Notes: generated by a model from the letters alone, not told the origin. DNA of 64,000 nt from Lysobacter solisilvae (GCF_016613535.2 NZ_CP071518.1:682001-746000), one strand, 5' to 3'. Positions 1 through 8,960 are shown, counted from the stretch's first letter. Program-made: numbers and translations.

Positions 1-780
1 GGTGTTATTTGCCTTCAAGTGATTCAGGATCGCTTGGAGCGTGCTGTCTGGCATGTAGATGGCGACGAACCCCCAGCGCTTCATGAGATTCATTCGGCTC
101 GACGTCCAGAACTCATCGGGCTCTGCGAAGAACCCAAAGCCCACCGATTCCAGCCTATTTCCTGAAACTATGAAGCGTTCTCTCGCAGCCTCGCTCTTGA
201 CGGAAATGAGGAGATTGTGGGGAGCGCATGGAATTAAGAAGTCGCCGTATAGCTTTAGCTGCCGCAGCTTTCCGGTGTTGAGGGAGACGTGGGCTCGAGA
301 TGACCAGGTCGGCCAGCCTTCAACGTCCAGGCTCATGTGAGGCACGCCATGATTGGAGAGCACCTCAGAACACAACGCTTCCATGATGTCACCGCCAGCC
401 GTTGCGGCAACGAGTGGTGGGTGAAGAAATGGAGTATGGGGCATGCCTGGGTGTTGGACTTCGAACGCTTTGTAGACGTTCGCCGACACAATCGGCGCAC
501 CTAGAGTCACCTCGCAAAGGTGAACCACTGCCGGTGCAGTAGCGCGAATCGGCAACTGAGCGTAAAGGCAAGGACTCGACTGCAGCAACCGCTTGAAGAC
601 CTGCGTCTGTAGAACGCTCGGAGGCACAGCTCCGACTGTCCCCAGAGGCCCACAGGCAGCAAGTGCTCCCAGGAGCGCGGCCTTGTCCGTCGCTCTGACC
701 TTAAGCTCGGGAACTTCGAGCACTTCGTACCAAGAGACGAGCCCACCCTTCCCAGGACAGTGTGGATGCAGGCATTGCAC
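1..780 (-). CDS. Unknown protein, C-terminally cut by the window edge; possible PD-(D/E)xK-like nuclease
   Basis: An uninterrupted reading frame of 260 codons runs from a GTG at 778-780 off the left edge. GGAGA lies about 6 nt upstream of that GTG, and the nearest upstream in-frame stop is at 808-810. The translation is protein-like (hydrophobic/charged alternation, no stop) and ends, at the edge, in LNHLKANNT. The segment YGDFLIPC...LLISVKSEAARER resembles the D...(x)xK core seen in restriction-type nucleases, with Ser where Asp/Glu is usual, so function is only a guess. The first 60 bases are about 48% GC, far below the neighbouring genes, which suggests recent acquisition. It faces away from the Excalibur gene at 974. 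Confidence 0.7.
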   Translation of the reverse strand, partial: MQCLHPHCPGKGGLVSWYEVLEVPELKVRATDKAALLGALAACGPLGTVGAVPPSVLQTQVFKRLLQSSPCLYAQLPIRATAPAVVHLCEVTLGAPIVSANVYKAFEVQHPGMPHTPFLHPPLVAATAGGDIMEALCSEVLSNHGVPHMSLDVEGWPTWSSRAHVSLNTGKLRQLKLYGDFLIPCAPHNLLISVKSEAARERFIVSGNRLESVGFGFFAEPDEFWTSSRMNLMKRWGFVAIYMPDSTLQAILNHLKANNT

Positions 781-973
781 TGACTTCTCCAACAGCAGCC
801 GACAATCTCAGCCAGTCACGGAGGCTACGTCAGTGCGCCTGGGTTTCGCGAGCTTTGCAGAGGTGCATGCCTGGCAAGGTGGAAGATGACTTATTCAGGT
901 TCTGCGATAGACACTCCCGTTGGGAGTCCCAACAGTGCTACGTTCCCCAAGTCGCACCAGGGAAGGGGGTCCC

Positions 974-1312
974 ATGACGACGACGGCACGGGCTGCCTTG
1001 CTCGGCCTGTGTGCATTGGCCACGAATGCGGCGGCCCATGGCGGGGGATTGAACGCCGAGGGCTGCCATAACGACCGCAAGAATGGCGGCTACCACTGCC
1101 ATCGCGGTGGCGAATCACCCGCACCGGCTCCAAAATTGATTGCCCCGAAACCCGCTGACGGTCACCGCTATGACGGTGGTCGCGGCGGGTCCGGGACTTA
1201 TTACGCCAACTGCAGCGCCGCGCGTGCTGCCGGGGCCGCCCCGGTGCGCCGTGGCGATCCGGGCTATGCGGCACATCTGGATCGAGACAACGATGGCGTC
1301 GGCTGCGAGTAG
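974..1312 (+). CDS. Secreted protein with YHYH-like and Excalibur calcium-binding motifs
   Basis: 112 residues. The ATG at 974 is preferred over an ATG at 920 because GGAAGGGGG lies just upstream and the product then begins with an Ala/Leu-rich signal peptide cut near NAAAHGG. The mature part has HGGGLNAEGCHNDRKNGGYHCHR, a His/Cys-rich motif common in small secreted proteins, then a Pro/Ala linker. The C-terminal Excalibur domain (YYANCSAARAAG ... DRDNDGVGCE) has the EF-hand-like loop DRDNDGVGCE. Excalibur domains are thought to bind calcium, often in secreted nuclease-like proteins. There is no catalytic domain here. Probably periplasmic or extracellular; role unknown. Confidence 0.85.
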   Translation: MTTTARAALLGLCALATNAAAHGGGLNAEGCHNDRKNGGYHCHRGGESPAPAPKLIAPKPADGHRYDGGRGGSGTYYANCSAARAAGAAPVRRGDPGYAAHLDRDNDGVGCE

Positions 1313-1353
1313 CACCCGCACTTGACCTGTTCCAAGGATCGGAGACTCAGCAT

Positions 1354-2256
1354 TTGACTGCTCTACTGCTTGTCGTCGCGTTCACCTTCATGCCCAGCCT
1401 TCTGATGGTCGGCCTGTTGTGGGCGTATCGGAAATGGCAGGACCGCGAGGGCCGTCGCAGCCCAATCGAGAAACGGGCCATCTACGGTGCTGGCGAGCAG
1501 CTGCGCGTGCGGATGGACAAGCACATGGACCAGGTGATGGTGTCGTTCGTCGCCCTGTTCTTCATGGGGCCGTACTTTCTGGCCTATTGGGCCATGAGCC
1601 GCATCAACCTTGCCCAGGTGCGGTTTGGCTTCGGCGACTATCTGCTTCTCGTGCTCTTCCTGATCATGGTCGGCGCTGCGACCTGGTGGCTGATCAAGCA
1701 CGGCAGCGCCCGACGAATTGCCAACGCCGGCCTCCAGGCCGAGCTGTACACCGCACAGGAGCTCAACCGGCTGATGGCGCTGGGCTGCACGGTGCTTCAC
1801 GACGTGCCCGCCGACGGCTTCAACCTCGATCACGTCGTCATCGGCCCCACTGCGGTGTATGCCGTAGAGACCAAGTCCGTGCGGAAGCCGGCTCCCACAG
1901 GAGGCAAGGACCACTTCAAGGTGACCTACGACGGCCAGTGCCTGCGCTTTCCTGACTTCAGCGACAGCAAGCGCCTGAAGCAGACGAGGCGCCAAGCCGA
2001 CTGGCTTGCCGGTCATCTCCGCCAAGCACTGGGTCGGTCCATCCCCGTTGTGCCGGCATTGGCGTTGCCCGGATGGTGGATCGAGACCCAAACCTCGGCC
2101 GCCGCCACCGATCTGCGGGTGTTCAACCCGGCCGGTCGCGGTTCGAACTTCATGGCGGATGCCCGAGGCGGGCACGCGATTGCGCCAGAGATTGCTGCCC
2201 TCGTGGTGCAGGCACTGGTGATGCGATATCCGACGCTAGGTGCGAAATCCTCGTGA
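1354..2256 (+). CDS. NERD-domain (nuclease-related) membrane protein
   Basis: 300 residues from a TTG start with GGAG about 10 nt upstream. The N-terminal half is membrane: a first segment at about residues 2-24, then two more at roughly 66-86 and 98-115. The cytoplasmic part starts with a NERD-type motif (NAGLQAELYTAQELNRL), followed by FNLDHVVIGPTAVYAVETKS, which matches the conserved D...V(E)xK core of the NERD fold. NERD domains are related to restriction-type nucleases and usually sit on helicases or kinases; a membrane-anchored stand-alone form like this has no settled function. It follows the Excalibur gene by 41 bp in the same direction and may be cotranscribed. Confidence 0.8.
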   Translation: MTALLLVVAFTFMPSLLMVGLLWAYRKWQDREGRRSPIEKRAIYGAGEQLRVRMDKHMDQVMVSFVALFFMGPYFLAYWAMSRINLAQVRFGFGDYLLLVLFLIMVGAATWWLIKHGSARRIANAGLQAELYTAQELNRLMALGCTVLHDVPADGFNLDHVVIGPTAVYAVETKSVRKPAPTGGKDHFKVTYDGQCLRFPDFSDSKRLKQTRRQADWLAGHLRQALGRSIPVVPALALPGWWIETQTSAAATDLRVFNPAGRGSNFMADARGGHAIAPEIAALVVQALVMRYPTLGAKSS

Positions 2257-2459
2257 GTCGGCGACCGAGTGGCAGTTAGGCGATTGCCCTAGGGCGGCTG
2301 ATCGATCGGCGGACCTGGGCGGATGCAATGCTGAAAATTGCGGTCAGAGGTGCCTTCTTCGAAGGTGAAATCGGCCCCTGTTCTGTCGTGAGAATCGGTT
2401 CTACCCCAACTTCCGCCTTGTGATTGGCGAAGTACGCTGCGCTCCATACCTGCGCGTAG

Positions 2460-4262
2460 TCACTGAAGGCACGGCGCCATTCGCATTGTGCCGTTCGCGT
2501 CCACCAGCAAGGAGGCGTCGCCGACGCTCACCTGCAACTCGCCGCCCTCCACCAGCCATGACTCGTCGGGCGCACCCGGCAGGGCCCGCCACGGATGGGC
2601 GGACCATCGGCCGGCGGCATCGCGGACCAGTTCGTACAACATGCCCTCTTGCATGAACAAGTGTCCCAAGCCGGTCACGGCGACCAGGCGCGAACCCAGC
2701 TTGTAGATGTCTTCCACATTCTTTTCCAGGAGCGTCTGCCGAACACCTCGGTCGTCGAGGAAGATCAGTTCGCCACCCCATTCGCCGCGATTGGAGCCGG
2801 CCAGCCAACCCCCCTCCACGCGCAGGGCGACGTTGGGTTCCTGTAACACGGTCTGGCGATGCTCGACCATGTTGTCCTTCGTCACCGCGATGAGTTCGCC
2901 CGGCTTGGCAGTTCCATCCCTGTCCTCGGCGGCGCCGTAGCTCAGGATGGTTGCGGCGAAAGACAATTTGGCCAGCCGTTCTCCGGCTTCCGGCGCGCGC
3001 AGCTTTTGCTGGGGCGACTCGTCGACCCTGGCCAGCGCCGGGACAGAACAGGCCGGCACGTCGTTGGCAATGTGCTGGTACTTGAAGAACTCGGGCATGA
3101 AGGTGTCGTCGTCGGCGGCATACGGCGTGCCGTCGCGGATTGCAGCCAAGGCCTTGGCCGCGGCCTGCCGCACCGGTGGAAACCAATGCGCCTGCGCCGC
3201 CCGCTGCAATGCCGGCTCGGCAGAGGCTGCATGCAGGCGACCGAGCGATTCGGCGGCGGACCAGTTGATCCGTACGTCTTCGGAATCATCGAGCAACGCG
3301 GCCAAGGCTTCCGCCGATGGCTCGTAGCCGATGAAGCCCAGCGCGCGCGCTGCGCCCAGGCGCACGTCCCAGTCCTCATGGCCAAGCAACTCCACCAGCA
3401 AGGGTCCCGCCGGCCGGCCTGCCCGGCCGGTCTCGGCCAGATCGCGGAGTACGTACAGGTCCGCCTGCTCGCGCAAGCGCGCGGTGAAGATGGTGCCCGC
3501 TGCGGAAGAACCGGTTCCGACCAGGGCTTCGTCCACTGCCGGTGCCAATAGCGGTGCGCGCTGCCGCAGTGCGATCAGCTGGGTTTCCAGCGAGGCACCG
3601 TCGCTCTGAAGCCTCCCGATCATCTGCAAGGCGCCTGCCGCCACCTCTGGGAGCACGCTGGGGTCAGCCGCCAATGCCATTAGACCCGGCGCCGCAAGCG
3701 CGCGCACCTCACCCATTTCGCTCAGCACATAGCCCAGGTAGTAGTGGTCGTTCGGACCACAGCCGTTGGCGCATCGGGCGGCCTCGATGATGAACGGGAT
3801 GGCGCGCTTGCCCGACAGCTGGACGGCGTAGGCTTCCTGGTTGTGCGGCGCGCTCTTCGACACCAGCAAGCGCGCGACCGCCTCGCGTGCAGCCGCGTCG
3901 CTGTCCATGTGGCCCAAGGCGGGCGCCAGCCATTTCAGTTCGCGATCCAGCCCTGCCTTGACCTGAGGCAGGTAAACAGGATCGATGGCCTCCGCATCTC
4001 GCAGGCCCTTGGCCCCCATGACTGCCACGCGCTTGTCCGCGTCGGCCAGCAGGGCCACGAGGGCGGGTATGCCCTCATCAAAGCTGCGCACCCGCGCCAG
4101 CAGATCGGCCTCGGGACTCTGCATTTGCTCCGCCCGGTGCTCGGGGCGAGTCGCCAGTGCGCGAAGCTGCGTCAGGCAGGCCTGTAGCGATGCACACTCG
4201 CCGGCGGCTTGGGCGGGACCGGCCGCGAACGTGAGCAGCAGAAGGAGGGACGGCAGACGCAT
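2460..4262 (-). CDS. Periplasmic HEAT-repeat protein
   Basis: 600 residues. A clear signal peptide (MRLPSLLLLLTFAAGPAQAAG) targets it to the periplasm. From about residue 60 to 400 it shows repeated helical units of HEAT/PBS-lyase type, for example LLVELLGHEDWDVRLGAARALGFIG and ALLDDSEDVRINWSAAESLGRL. The last third (about 420-600) reads as beta-strand-rich and includes WLAGSNRGEWGGELIFLDDRG; no catalytic motif was recognised there. HEAT repeats normally form protein-binding scaffolds. The gene stands alone between the NERD gene and yajD. The partner is unknown. Confidence 0.8.
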   Translation of the reverse strand: MRLPSLLLLLTFAAGPAQAAGECASLQACLTQLRALATRPEHRAEQMQSPEADLLARVRSFDEGIPALVALLADADKRVAVMGAKGLRDAEAIDPVYLPQVKAGLDRELKWLAPALGHMDSDAAAREAVARLLVSKSAPHNQEAYAVQLSGKRAIPFIIEAARCANGCGPNDHYYLGYVLSEMGEVRALAAPGLMALAADPSVLPEVAAGALQMIGRLQSDGASLETQLIALRQRAPLLAPAVDEALVGTGSSAAGTIFTARLREQADLYVLRDLAETGRAGRPAGPLLVELLGHEDWDVRLGAARALGFIGYEPSAEALAALLDDSEDVRINWSAAESLGRLHAASAEPALQRAAQAHWFPPVRQAAAKALAAIRDGTPYAADDDTFMPEFFKYQHIANDVPACSVPALARVDESPQQKLRAPEAGERLAKLSFAATILSYGAAEDRDGTAKPGELIAVTKDNMVEHRQTVLQEPNVALRVEGGWLAGSNRGEWGGELIFLDDRGVRQTLLEKNVEDIYKLGSRLVAVTGLGHLFMQEGMLYELVRDAAGRWSAHPWRALPGAPDESWLVEGGELQVSVGDASLLVDANGTMRMAPCLQ

Positions 4263-4437
4263 GCGGGTCGATCCTTGATGGACGTGCGAGTTGCAGAGCG
4301 GGGCGGCAACCGCAGCTTAGTTGGTCGCGCCGATCCCGCCTACAGTTCTACAAAGCGGCCTCAGAACGATTCACTCAGAGCTGGCTTGGGGCAACATTGG
4401 CGAAGGCCCACGCCCACGCCCAGCGACGGAGTTCCCA

Positions 4438-4818
4438 ATGTCCACCCACAATCCACCCCCCGACAACGCCAAGCTTGACCGCATCGTCGCCGAGGCCCGG
4501 CGCCAGGCGAAGGAGCGTGAGCAGGGCTACCGCGAGCGGGCGTTGAAGATGTACCCGTGGGTCTGCGGGCGCTGTGGGCGCGAGTTCACGCGCGCGAACC
4601 TGCAGGAGCTGACGGTGCACCACCGCAATCATGACCACGACTTCAACCCGGCTGATGGCAGCAATTGGGAATTGCTTTGCCTGTACTGCCACGACAACGA
4701 GCACTCGCGCTATACCGACTACACGGGTGTCAGTGCGTCGGCTGCGGAAGATGCGCCGGCGGCGGCCACGGGGACGCCGTTCGCCAATCTGAAGGCGTTG
4801 TTGAAGCGTGGGGATTGA
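4438..4818 (+). CDS. yajD: HNH nuclease YajD
   Basis: 126 residues, close to the usual YajD size. The ATG at 4438 has GGAG 8 nt upstream; an in-frame ATG at 4321 would add a non-homologous extension. Zinc-binding pairs are seen at CGRCG and CLYCH, and the HNH core is LTVHHRNHDHDFNPADGSNWELLCLYCHDNEH. The C-terminus has an Ala-rich linker and a short FANLKALLKRG tail. YajD is a widespread small HNH protein of gammaproteobacteria whose physiological substrate is not established. Confidence 0.93.
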   Translation: MSTHNPPPDNAKLDRIVAEARRQAKEREQGYRERALKMYPWVCGRCGREFTRANLQELTVHHRNHDHDFNPADGSNWELLCLYCHDNEHSRYTDYTGVSASAAEDAPAAATGTPFANLKALLKRGD

Positions 4819-4823
4819 AACCC

Positions 4824-5153
4824 TCAGGCCTGCCCGGTGGCGATGTTGAATGTCTGATACGCGCCAGCCAGGGTGAGAAAGCCGCTGGCAAGCGCCAGCA
4901 CGCGCAGCGTGGGCTTGATCTTCTCGTAGTCACCATAGGATGCCGTCACCCGGCGTCTGCCGCCGGCTGTGAACAGGCCGAGCAGCGAGGTGATGAAGGC
5001 AAACAGGCTTGCCACCACCATGGCGAGTGAGCCGGGAAGTGTCTCGATGGGGCCGTAGCCATCGAAGTAGAGGCCGATCCCGCAGAGGACATTCCAGGCC
5101 ACGATCCACAGCCCTGCCGTCAGCAGGTTCACGTTCTTGAAGAGATCAATCAT
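4824..5153 (-). CDS. Small integral membrane protein, unknown
   Basis: 109 residues from the ATG at 5153; a GTG and a TTG a few codons upstream are alternative starts. Hydropathy suggests three or four membrane segments: LLTAGLWIVAWNVLCGIGLYF, LAMVVASLFAFITSLLGLF, and one or two in LRVLALASGFLTLAGAYQTF. A basic loop (GGRRRVTASYGDYEKIK) separates the second and third. It ends 5 bp from the yajD stop (convergent). No family recognised. Confidence 0.7.
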   Translation of the reverse strand: MIDLFKNVNLLTAGLWIVAWNVLCGIGLYFDGYGPIETLPGSLAMVVASLFAFITSLLGLFTAGGRRRVTASYGDYEKIKPTLRVLALASGFLTLAGAYQTFNIATGQA

Positions 5154-5207
5154 CGTCACGCCCAACGCTTGTTGCGAAAGTGGGGAAGTGGGGCCTGCGT
5201 CTGCAGG

Positions 5208-5819
5208 TCAGTTCGGTGCAGCCAGCTGGATGCTCTCCAGCGCGTCCTGGATCTGCGCGCGGGTTGCGGCGTCGCCCTGCGTGTACCCCGCACCGATCAT
5301 GAAGAAGTAGTCGCCGGCCGGGACGATCCACATTTCCGACGTGGTGGGGAACTCGCCGCCTTCGGCCGAGCGCAGGGTGTAGTTGATCACCAGGTGGCCC
5401 GCCGGGCGCGCGGCGACGGTGGCGTCGGTGGGGGGTGTGACCACTTCGAGGTTGGCGAACTGCTGCCGGAACGACGGCAGGATGGCCTGCAGGATCGCCT
5501 TGCCGTCGCGCGGCATGGCGCCGAAGGGCTTGAGGTTGACCTTGAAGCTGGCGTTGAGGCCGTCGTAGGGCTCTTCGTGCTGGGCCAGGACCACCAGGGG
5601 CGCGGTGGTGTACTTGACGAGGTTCTGCTTGAACTCCGCGCTGCCGAAGTCGGTGCGCTTGAGGTTCTCCAGGTTCTGGGCGGCGCTGAGGTAGTGCCAG
5701 CCGTCGGGCTTGGTGAGCTGCAGGCCGACGGTGTTGTTGACGTAGTGGCTGTCGGCTTCGGCGGCGGTGGCGGCGCCGGCGACCAGCAGCAGGGCGGTCG
5801 CGATGAGGTGCTTGAACAT
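5208..5819 (-). CDS. Exported protein, possible PsbP/DUF1795-like fold
   Basis: 203 residues from MFKHLIATALLL, which gives a good signal peptide cut after ATAAEA; a longer in-frame start at 5873 would bury the signal. The mature protein begins with YVNNTVGLQLTKPDGWHYLSAAQNLENL, a pattern reminiscent of PsbP-like exported proteins (a 'lkkPdgW' motif). It is followed by alternating strands and a C-terminal helix (RAQIQDALESIQL). There are no cysteines for a lipid anchor. The family assignment is by eye only. It lies 54 bp upstream of the small membrane protein on the same strand. Confidence 0.75.
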   Translation of the reverse strand: MFKHLIATALLLVAGAATAAEADSHYVNNTVGLQLTKPDGWHYLSAAQNLENLKRTDFGSAEFKQNLVKYTTAPLVVLAQHEEPYDGLNASFKVNLKPFGAMPRDGKAILQAILPSFRQQFANLEVVTPPTDATVAARPAGHLVINYTLRSAEGGEFPTTSEMWIVPAGDYFFMIGAGYTQGDAATRAQIQDALESIQLAAPN

Positions 5820-5994
5820 GGGGATTCCGCTGGCGTGGATCAGAAGATGGTAGTCGGGTGGCCTTCGCCGCAACTGCAGCAGGCGCGGGGGAACTGGGCC
5901 CGGCAGGGTACTAGGACCGGGATAGCGGCGGGAGTGCGCCGGACTTGAACGTGTTCAGCTGCCCCTGCCCGGCTCCACGGGCCAGGCGCCTGCC

Positions 5995-7461
5995 TCAGCC
6001 CCACCGCCGCAGGTTGAGAAACTCCCGCCGCGTCTTCGGGCCGTACGTGGCAAAGCGCGGGTCGGGCGCGTTGCGGTAGTCCTCGCGCAGGCGGGTGACG
6101 GCATCGCGCGCGAGGTGCTTGTCGAGCACTTCCTTCGGCACGGGATACAGCTTGAGGGCATTGCGGCCGAACACCTTGGCGCGGATCGCCGGGGTGATTT
6201 CCGGGTAGCCGTAGCGCTCGCGGAACTGCGGCGAGATCTGGAACGCGCGGAAGGCCTGGATCTGGTCCTGCGGGCTGCCGTACCAGATGGAGTCGGTGCC
6301 CCACAGCACGTTGTCCGCGCCCAGGTGGGTGAGCAGCTTGCCCAGTGCGTGCGCGGCGGCGTCGGGGTCGCGCATCAGGAAGCGCCAGGTGGAGCCGAGC
6401 TCGGCATACACGTTGCCGCCCTGGCCGATGCCGTTGTCGCGCAGGGAGGTGATGAGGGCATCGATGCCGTCGCTGCGATTGGCGTCATACGGGCCTTCGC
6501 CTTTGTCGGTGACGAAGCCGGAGTGGTAGATCAGGAAGTTGACGTCCGGATAGCGCCTGGCCACGCGGCCGATGTCGACGCTGGTGCTGTGCTCGTAGGA
6601 ACGCTGGCCGAAGGGCAGGCCCTTGTGGATGGCGATGTTGCGCACGCCCAGGCGGCGCGCTTCCTCGATCATGCGCAGGCCGGGTTCGTCGTCCATGAAG
6701 AAGCCGCGCCCGTCCGGGCCCCACTGCGTGTAGGTCTTCCAAGCCGCGATGCCGAACTGCCTGGCCAGCCGCTCCATGTCTTCGACGTCGCCGGGCTGGT
6801 TGGGGTTGACGCGGCCGTGCAGGTACAGGCGGTGGGTGCCTTCCATCTTCTCGACCAGCGCGGCGGTGGCCGCGGCTTCCTCGATGGTGAGCGGCTCGCC
6901 CGCGCGCGTGGAGGGGACGAAGCTGAGCACGGTCAGGTCGGTGTCGGAGTCGAGGAAGATGTCCTTGATGAACTCGTCGCGGCCGACGCATTGCAGGTAG
7001 CTCAGGCCCGGGCCCTGCGCGGCGGCGCAGCCTTCGGTGTTGACGAAGCCCAGGGGTCTGGCGTCGTTCGGCAATTGTTTGGTCCAGGCGCCGCTGGGAT
7101 TCACGAAGTGGCCCTGGACGTCGAAGATGAATTCGTCGCCGCTGAGGACGCTACTGGCCGCGGCGGGGTCGAGGGCGGCTTCGCGCGGCAGCTCGTAAGA
7201 CGCGCCGCGCTTGCAGCCGGCGAGGAAGGCGGCGTTCATTGCCAGCAGCGTGCTGGCGGCGCCGCACAGGGAGACCATGAAGTCGCGGCGGGAGAGGCCG
7301 AGGCGACGGGCGTTGTGCGTGGCGTTTTCAAAGGCGAGGCGGCGGGCTTCGCGGTGGACGGGTTCGAGGGGGACGGGGACGAATTCACCGTTGCTGGTGC
7401 TGTCGAGCTTGATCGGCAGGCGCAGGCCGTCGGGGTCATGCCGGGAGCGATGCGGGCGCAT
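5995..7461 (-). CDS. Amidohydrolase-family protein with Tat-type signal/lipobox
   Basis: 488 residues from the ATG at 7461, which has AGGA 5 nt upstream; ATG at 7479 is an alternative. After a charged N-terminal stretch of about 60 residues comes SRRDFMVSLCGAASTLLAMNAAFLAGC, a twin-arginine signal ending in a lipobox-like LAGC, so export as a lipoprotein is likely. The rest is an amidohydrolase-2-type TIM barrel: EFIFDVQGHFVNP at the start, HGRVNPN, AIHKGLPFG, LIYHSGF and NVLWGTDSIW near the end, the positions where this family keeps its metal or acid residues. The first HxH is replaced by QGHF. Substrate unknown. The unusual pre-Tat extension makes the start less certain. Confidence 0.85.
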   Translation of the reverse strand: MRPHRSRHDPDGLRLPIKLDSTSNGEFVPVPLEPVHREARRLAFENATHNARRLGLSRRDFMVSLCGAASTLLAMNAAFLAGCKRGASYELPREAALDPAAASSVLSGDEFIFDVQGHFVNPSGAWTKQLPNDARPLGFVNTEGCAAAQGPGLSYLQCVGRDEFIKDIFLDSDTDLTVLSFVPSTRAGEPLTIEEAAATAALVEKMEGTHRLYLHGRVNPNQPGDVEDMERLARQFGIAAWKTYTQWGPDGRGFFMDDEPGLRMIEEARRLGVRNIAIHKGLPFGQRSYEHSTSVDIGRVARRYPDVNFLIYHSGFVTDKGEGPYDANRSDGIDALITSLRDNGIGQGGNVYAELGSTWRFLMRDPDAAAHALGKLLTHLGADNVLWGTDSIWYGSPQDQIQAFRAFQISPQFRERYGYPEITPAIRAKVFGRNALKLYPVPKEVLDKHLARDAVTRLREDYRNAPDPRFATYGPKTRREFLNLRRWG

Positions 7462-8075
7462 GGGGTCCTCGCTTGTCATCACGACGGGGGGAACGTAGCG
7501 CTGTGGGTGGGGTGGGCCAAGTGCCGGGGGCTGGGGTGGTGCAGGGTTGGGTGATAGCAACCGGCGCGTTGGTAGGGCGTTTGAGCTGGGCACTGGTTGG
7601 TCCGTGGCGATCGTTGGCCCCCACCCCAACCACCCCGGCCAGCAGGCACAGCCTGCTGGCGTTCGATGACGCGCGGACCAGTGGTCCGCAAGCGCGTCCT
7701 CTCAACCCCCGCGAAGCGGGGGAGGGAGTAATACGCGGCGGCACTGTTGGGTGCGTGGCGATCGTTGGCCCCCAACCCAACCCTCCCCCGCAGAGCGGGG
7801 GAGGGAGTGATTCGCCGCGGCTTCTTGTGATGCGTGGCGATCGTTGACCCCTACCCCAACCACCCCGGCCAGCATGCACAACCTGCTGGCGTTCGACGAC
7901 GCGCGGACCAGTGGTCCGCAAGCGCGTCCTCTCACCCCCCGCAGAGCGGGGAGGGAGTGGTGTGCCGGACGTCACCGTGACCGTTGGTTTGCTTCCGGCT
8001 TCGGCCAAATGATGCCAAGGAGATTTGCAGGCGCGTTGTTAGTTTTCCCGGCCACTGGCCTGACAAGGAGAACCC
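7462..8075. other. Intergenic region of repeats
   Basis: 614 bp between two divergent genes. It holds three copies of the mosaic palindromic repeat (two long, one short; listed separately). A strong AAGGAG site at about 8065 belongs to the beta-helix gene at 8076. Open frames in this stretch translate only the repeat and are not genes. Confidence 0.8.
7603..7960. repeat. Mosaic palindromic repeat cluster A (long-short-long)
   Basis: Three units in direct orientation: long (7603-7731), short (7754-7810) and long (7833-7960). All start CGTGGCGATCGTTG and end GCGGGGGAGGGAGT or a close variant. The short form goes directly from CCCAACCC to the CCCCCGC-GCGGGGG stem. The long form has about 70 bp between them, containing the palindromes CAGCAGGC-ACA-GCCTGCTG and GCGGACCA-GTGGTCCGC. 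The same architecture recurs near 15.2 kb. Confidence 0.9.
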
Positions 8076-8960
8076 ATGAAAGCGCTGTATCTGCTGGCGG
8101 CAACCTCGGTGATCTTCCTCGTTCCTCATGGCGCGCACGCGGCCGAGAGTTACGACAACTGCACCGGCTACATCACCTCGGTGCCCACCACCATCACCAC
8201 GCAGGGCACCTGGTGCCTGAAGAGCGACGTGTCCGCGGCGATCGCCAGCGGTGCGGCCATTACGGTGGGCGTCAACAACGTCACGCTGGACTGCAACGGC
8301 TTCAAGCTGGGTGGGCTGGCCGCGGGCGTCGGCACGCTGGCCAAGGGCGTGCATGCCAAGGACCGGGTGGGCGTGACGGTGCGCCACTGCAACATCCGGG
8401 GCTTCCACTATGGCGTGCTGTTCGAAGGCGGCGCCGGGCATGTCGTGGAGGACGACACCTTCTACGGCAATACCTTCGCCGGGGCTTCGGCGACGACCGT
8501 CGACAGCGTGATCATCCGCGACAGTGTGTTCACCGACACCGGCGGCAGCAGCGTGACCAGCTGGCCCAATCCCGTGCAGGTGGTCGGCGGGTCGGGTGCC
8601 ATCGTCAGCGACAACGTGATCAACGGGGTCGTACCGGGCGGCACGAGTGGCAATGTCGACGGAATCCAGATGTCGTCCACGGCCAGGGGCGCCGTGGTGT
8701 CGGGCAATCGCATCTTCGGGCTCAACGCCGGGACCAACGGCACCGCCACCGGCATCACGCTGAGCCCTTATGGGAAGTCGCTGGACAACATCGTGGACGA
8801 CATCAACAGCGGCGGTGGCGGCAGCAGTTCGCGTGGCGTGTTCTGCCTGAGCGGCACGGCCTCGGACCAGGGCATCGTGCGGAATACGGTGGTCACCCGC
8901 ACCACGAACTTCTGGGCGGGCAGCTGCGTGGAGGCTGGCGGTAACGTGCATCGGCCGTAA
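8076..8960 (+). CDS. Secreted right-handed beta-helix repeat protein
   Basis: 294 residues with a strong ribosome site (AAGGAG, 8 nt spacing) and a signal peptide (MKALYLLAATSVIFLVPHGAHA). The mature protein starts with a Cys-flanked cap (NCTGYITSVPTTITTQGTWCLKSD), then beta-helix rungs such as ITVGVNNVTLDCNG, GVTVRHCNIRGF and AIVSDNVINGV, and ends with another Cys region (CVEAGGNVHRP). These are the features of parallel beta-helix proteins (NosD/pectate-lyase-like fold), but no polysaccharide-lyase catalytic triad was identified. A clear paralogue lies at 31118-32005. Cysteines near both ends suggest disulfide-capped helix ends. Confidence 0.88.
   Translation: MKALYLLAATSVIFLVPHGAHAAESYDNCTGYITSVPTTITTQGTWCLKSDVSAAIASGAAITVGVNNVTLDCNGFKLGGLAAGVGTLAKGVHAKDRVGVTVRHCNIRGFHYGVLFEGGAGHVVEDDTFYGNTFAGASATTVDSVIIRDSVFTDTGGSSVTSWPNPVQVVGGSGAIVSDNVINGVVPGGTSGNVDGIQMSSTARGAVVSGNRIFGLNAGTNGTATGITLSPYGKSLDNIVDDINSGGGGSSSRGVFCLSGTASDQGIVRNTVVTRTTNFWAGSCVEAGGNVHRP

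Noticed and set aside
389..977. Short open frames on both strands over the left-edge gene
   Set aside because: They overlap the uninterrupted 260-codon minus-strand frame with a ribosome site, which explains the region better.
7436..8008. Open frames with repeated GRACGPLVRASS-like peptides
   Set aside because: Translations of the long mosaic repeat, found in several unrelated intergenic positions.
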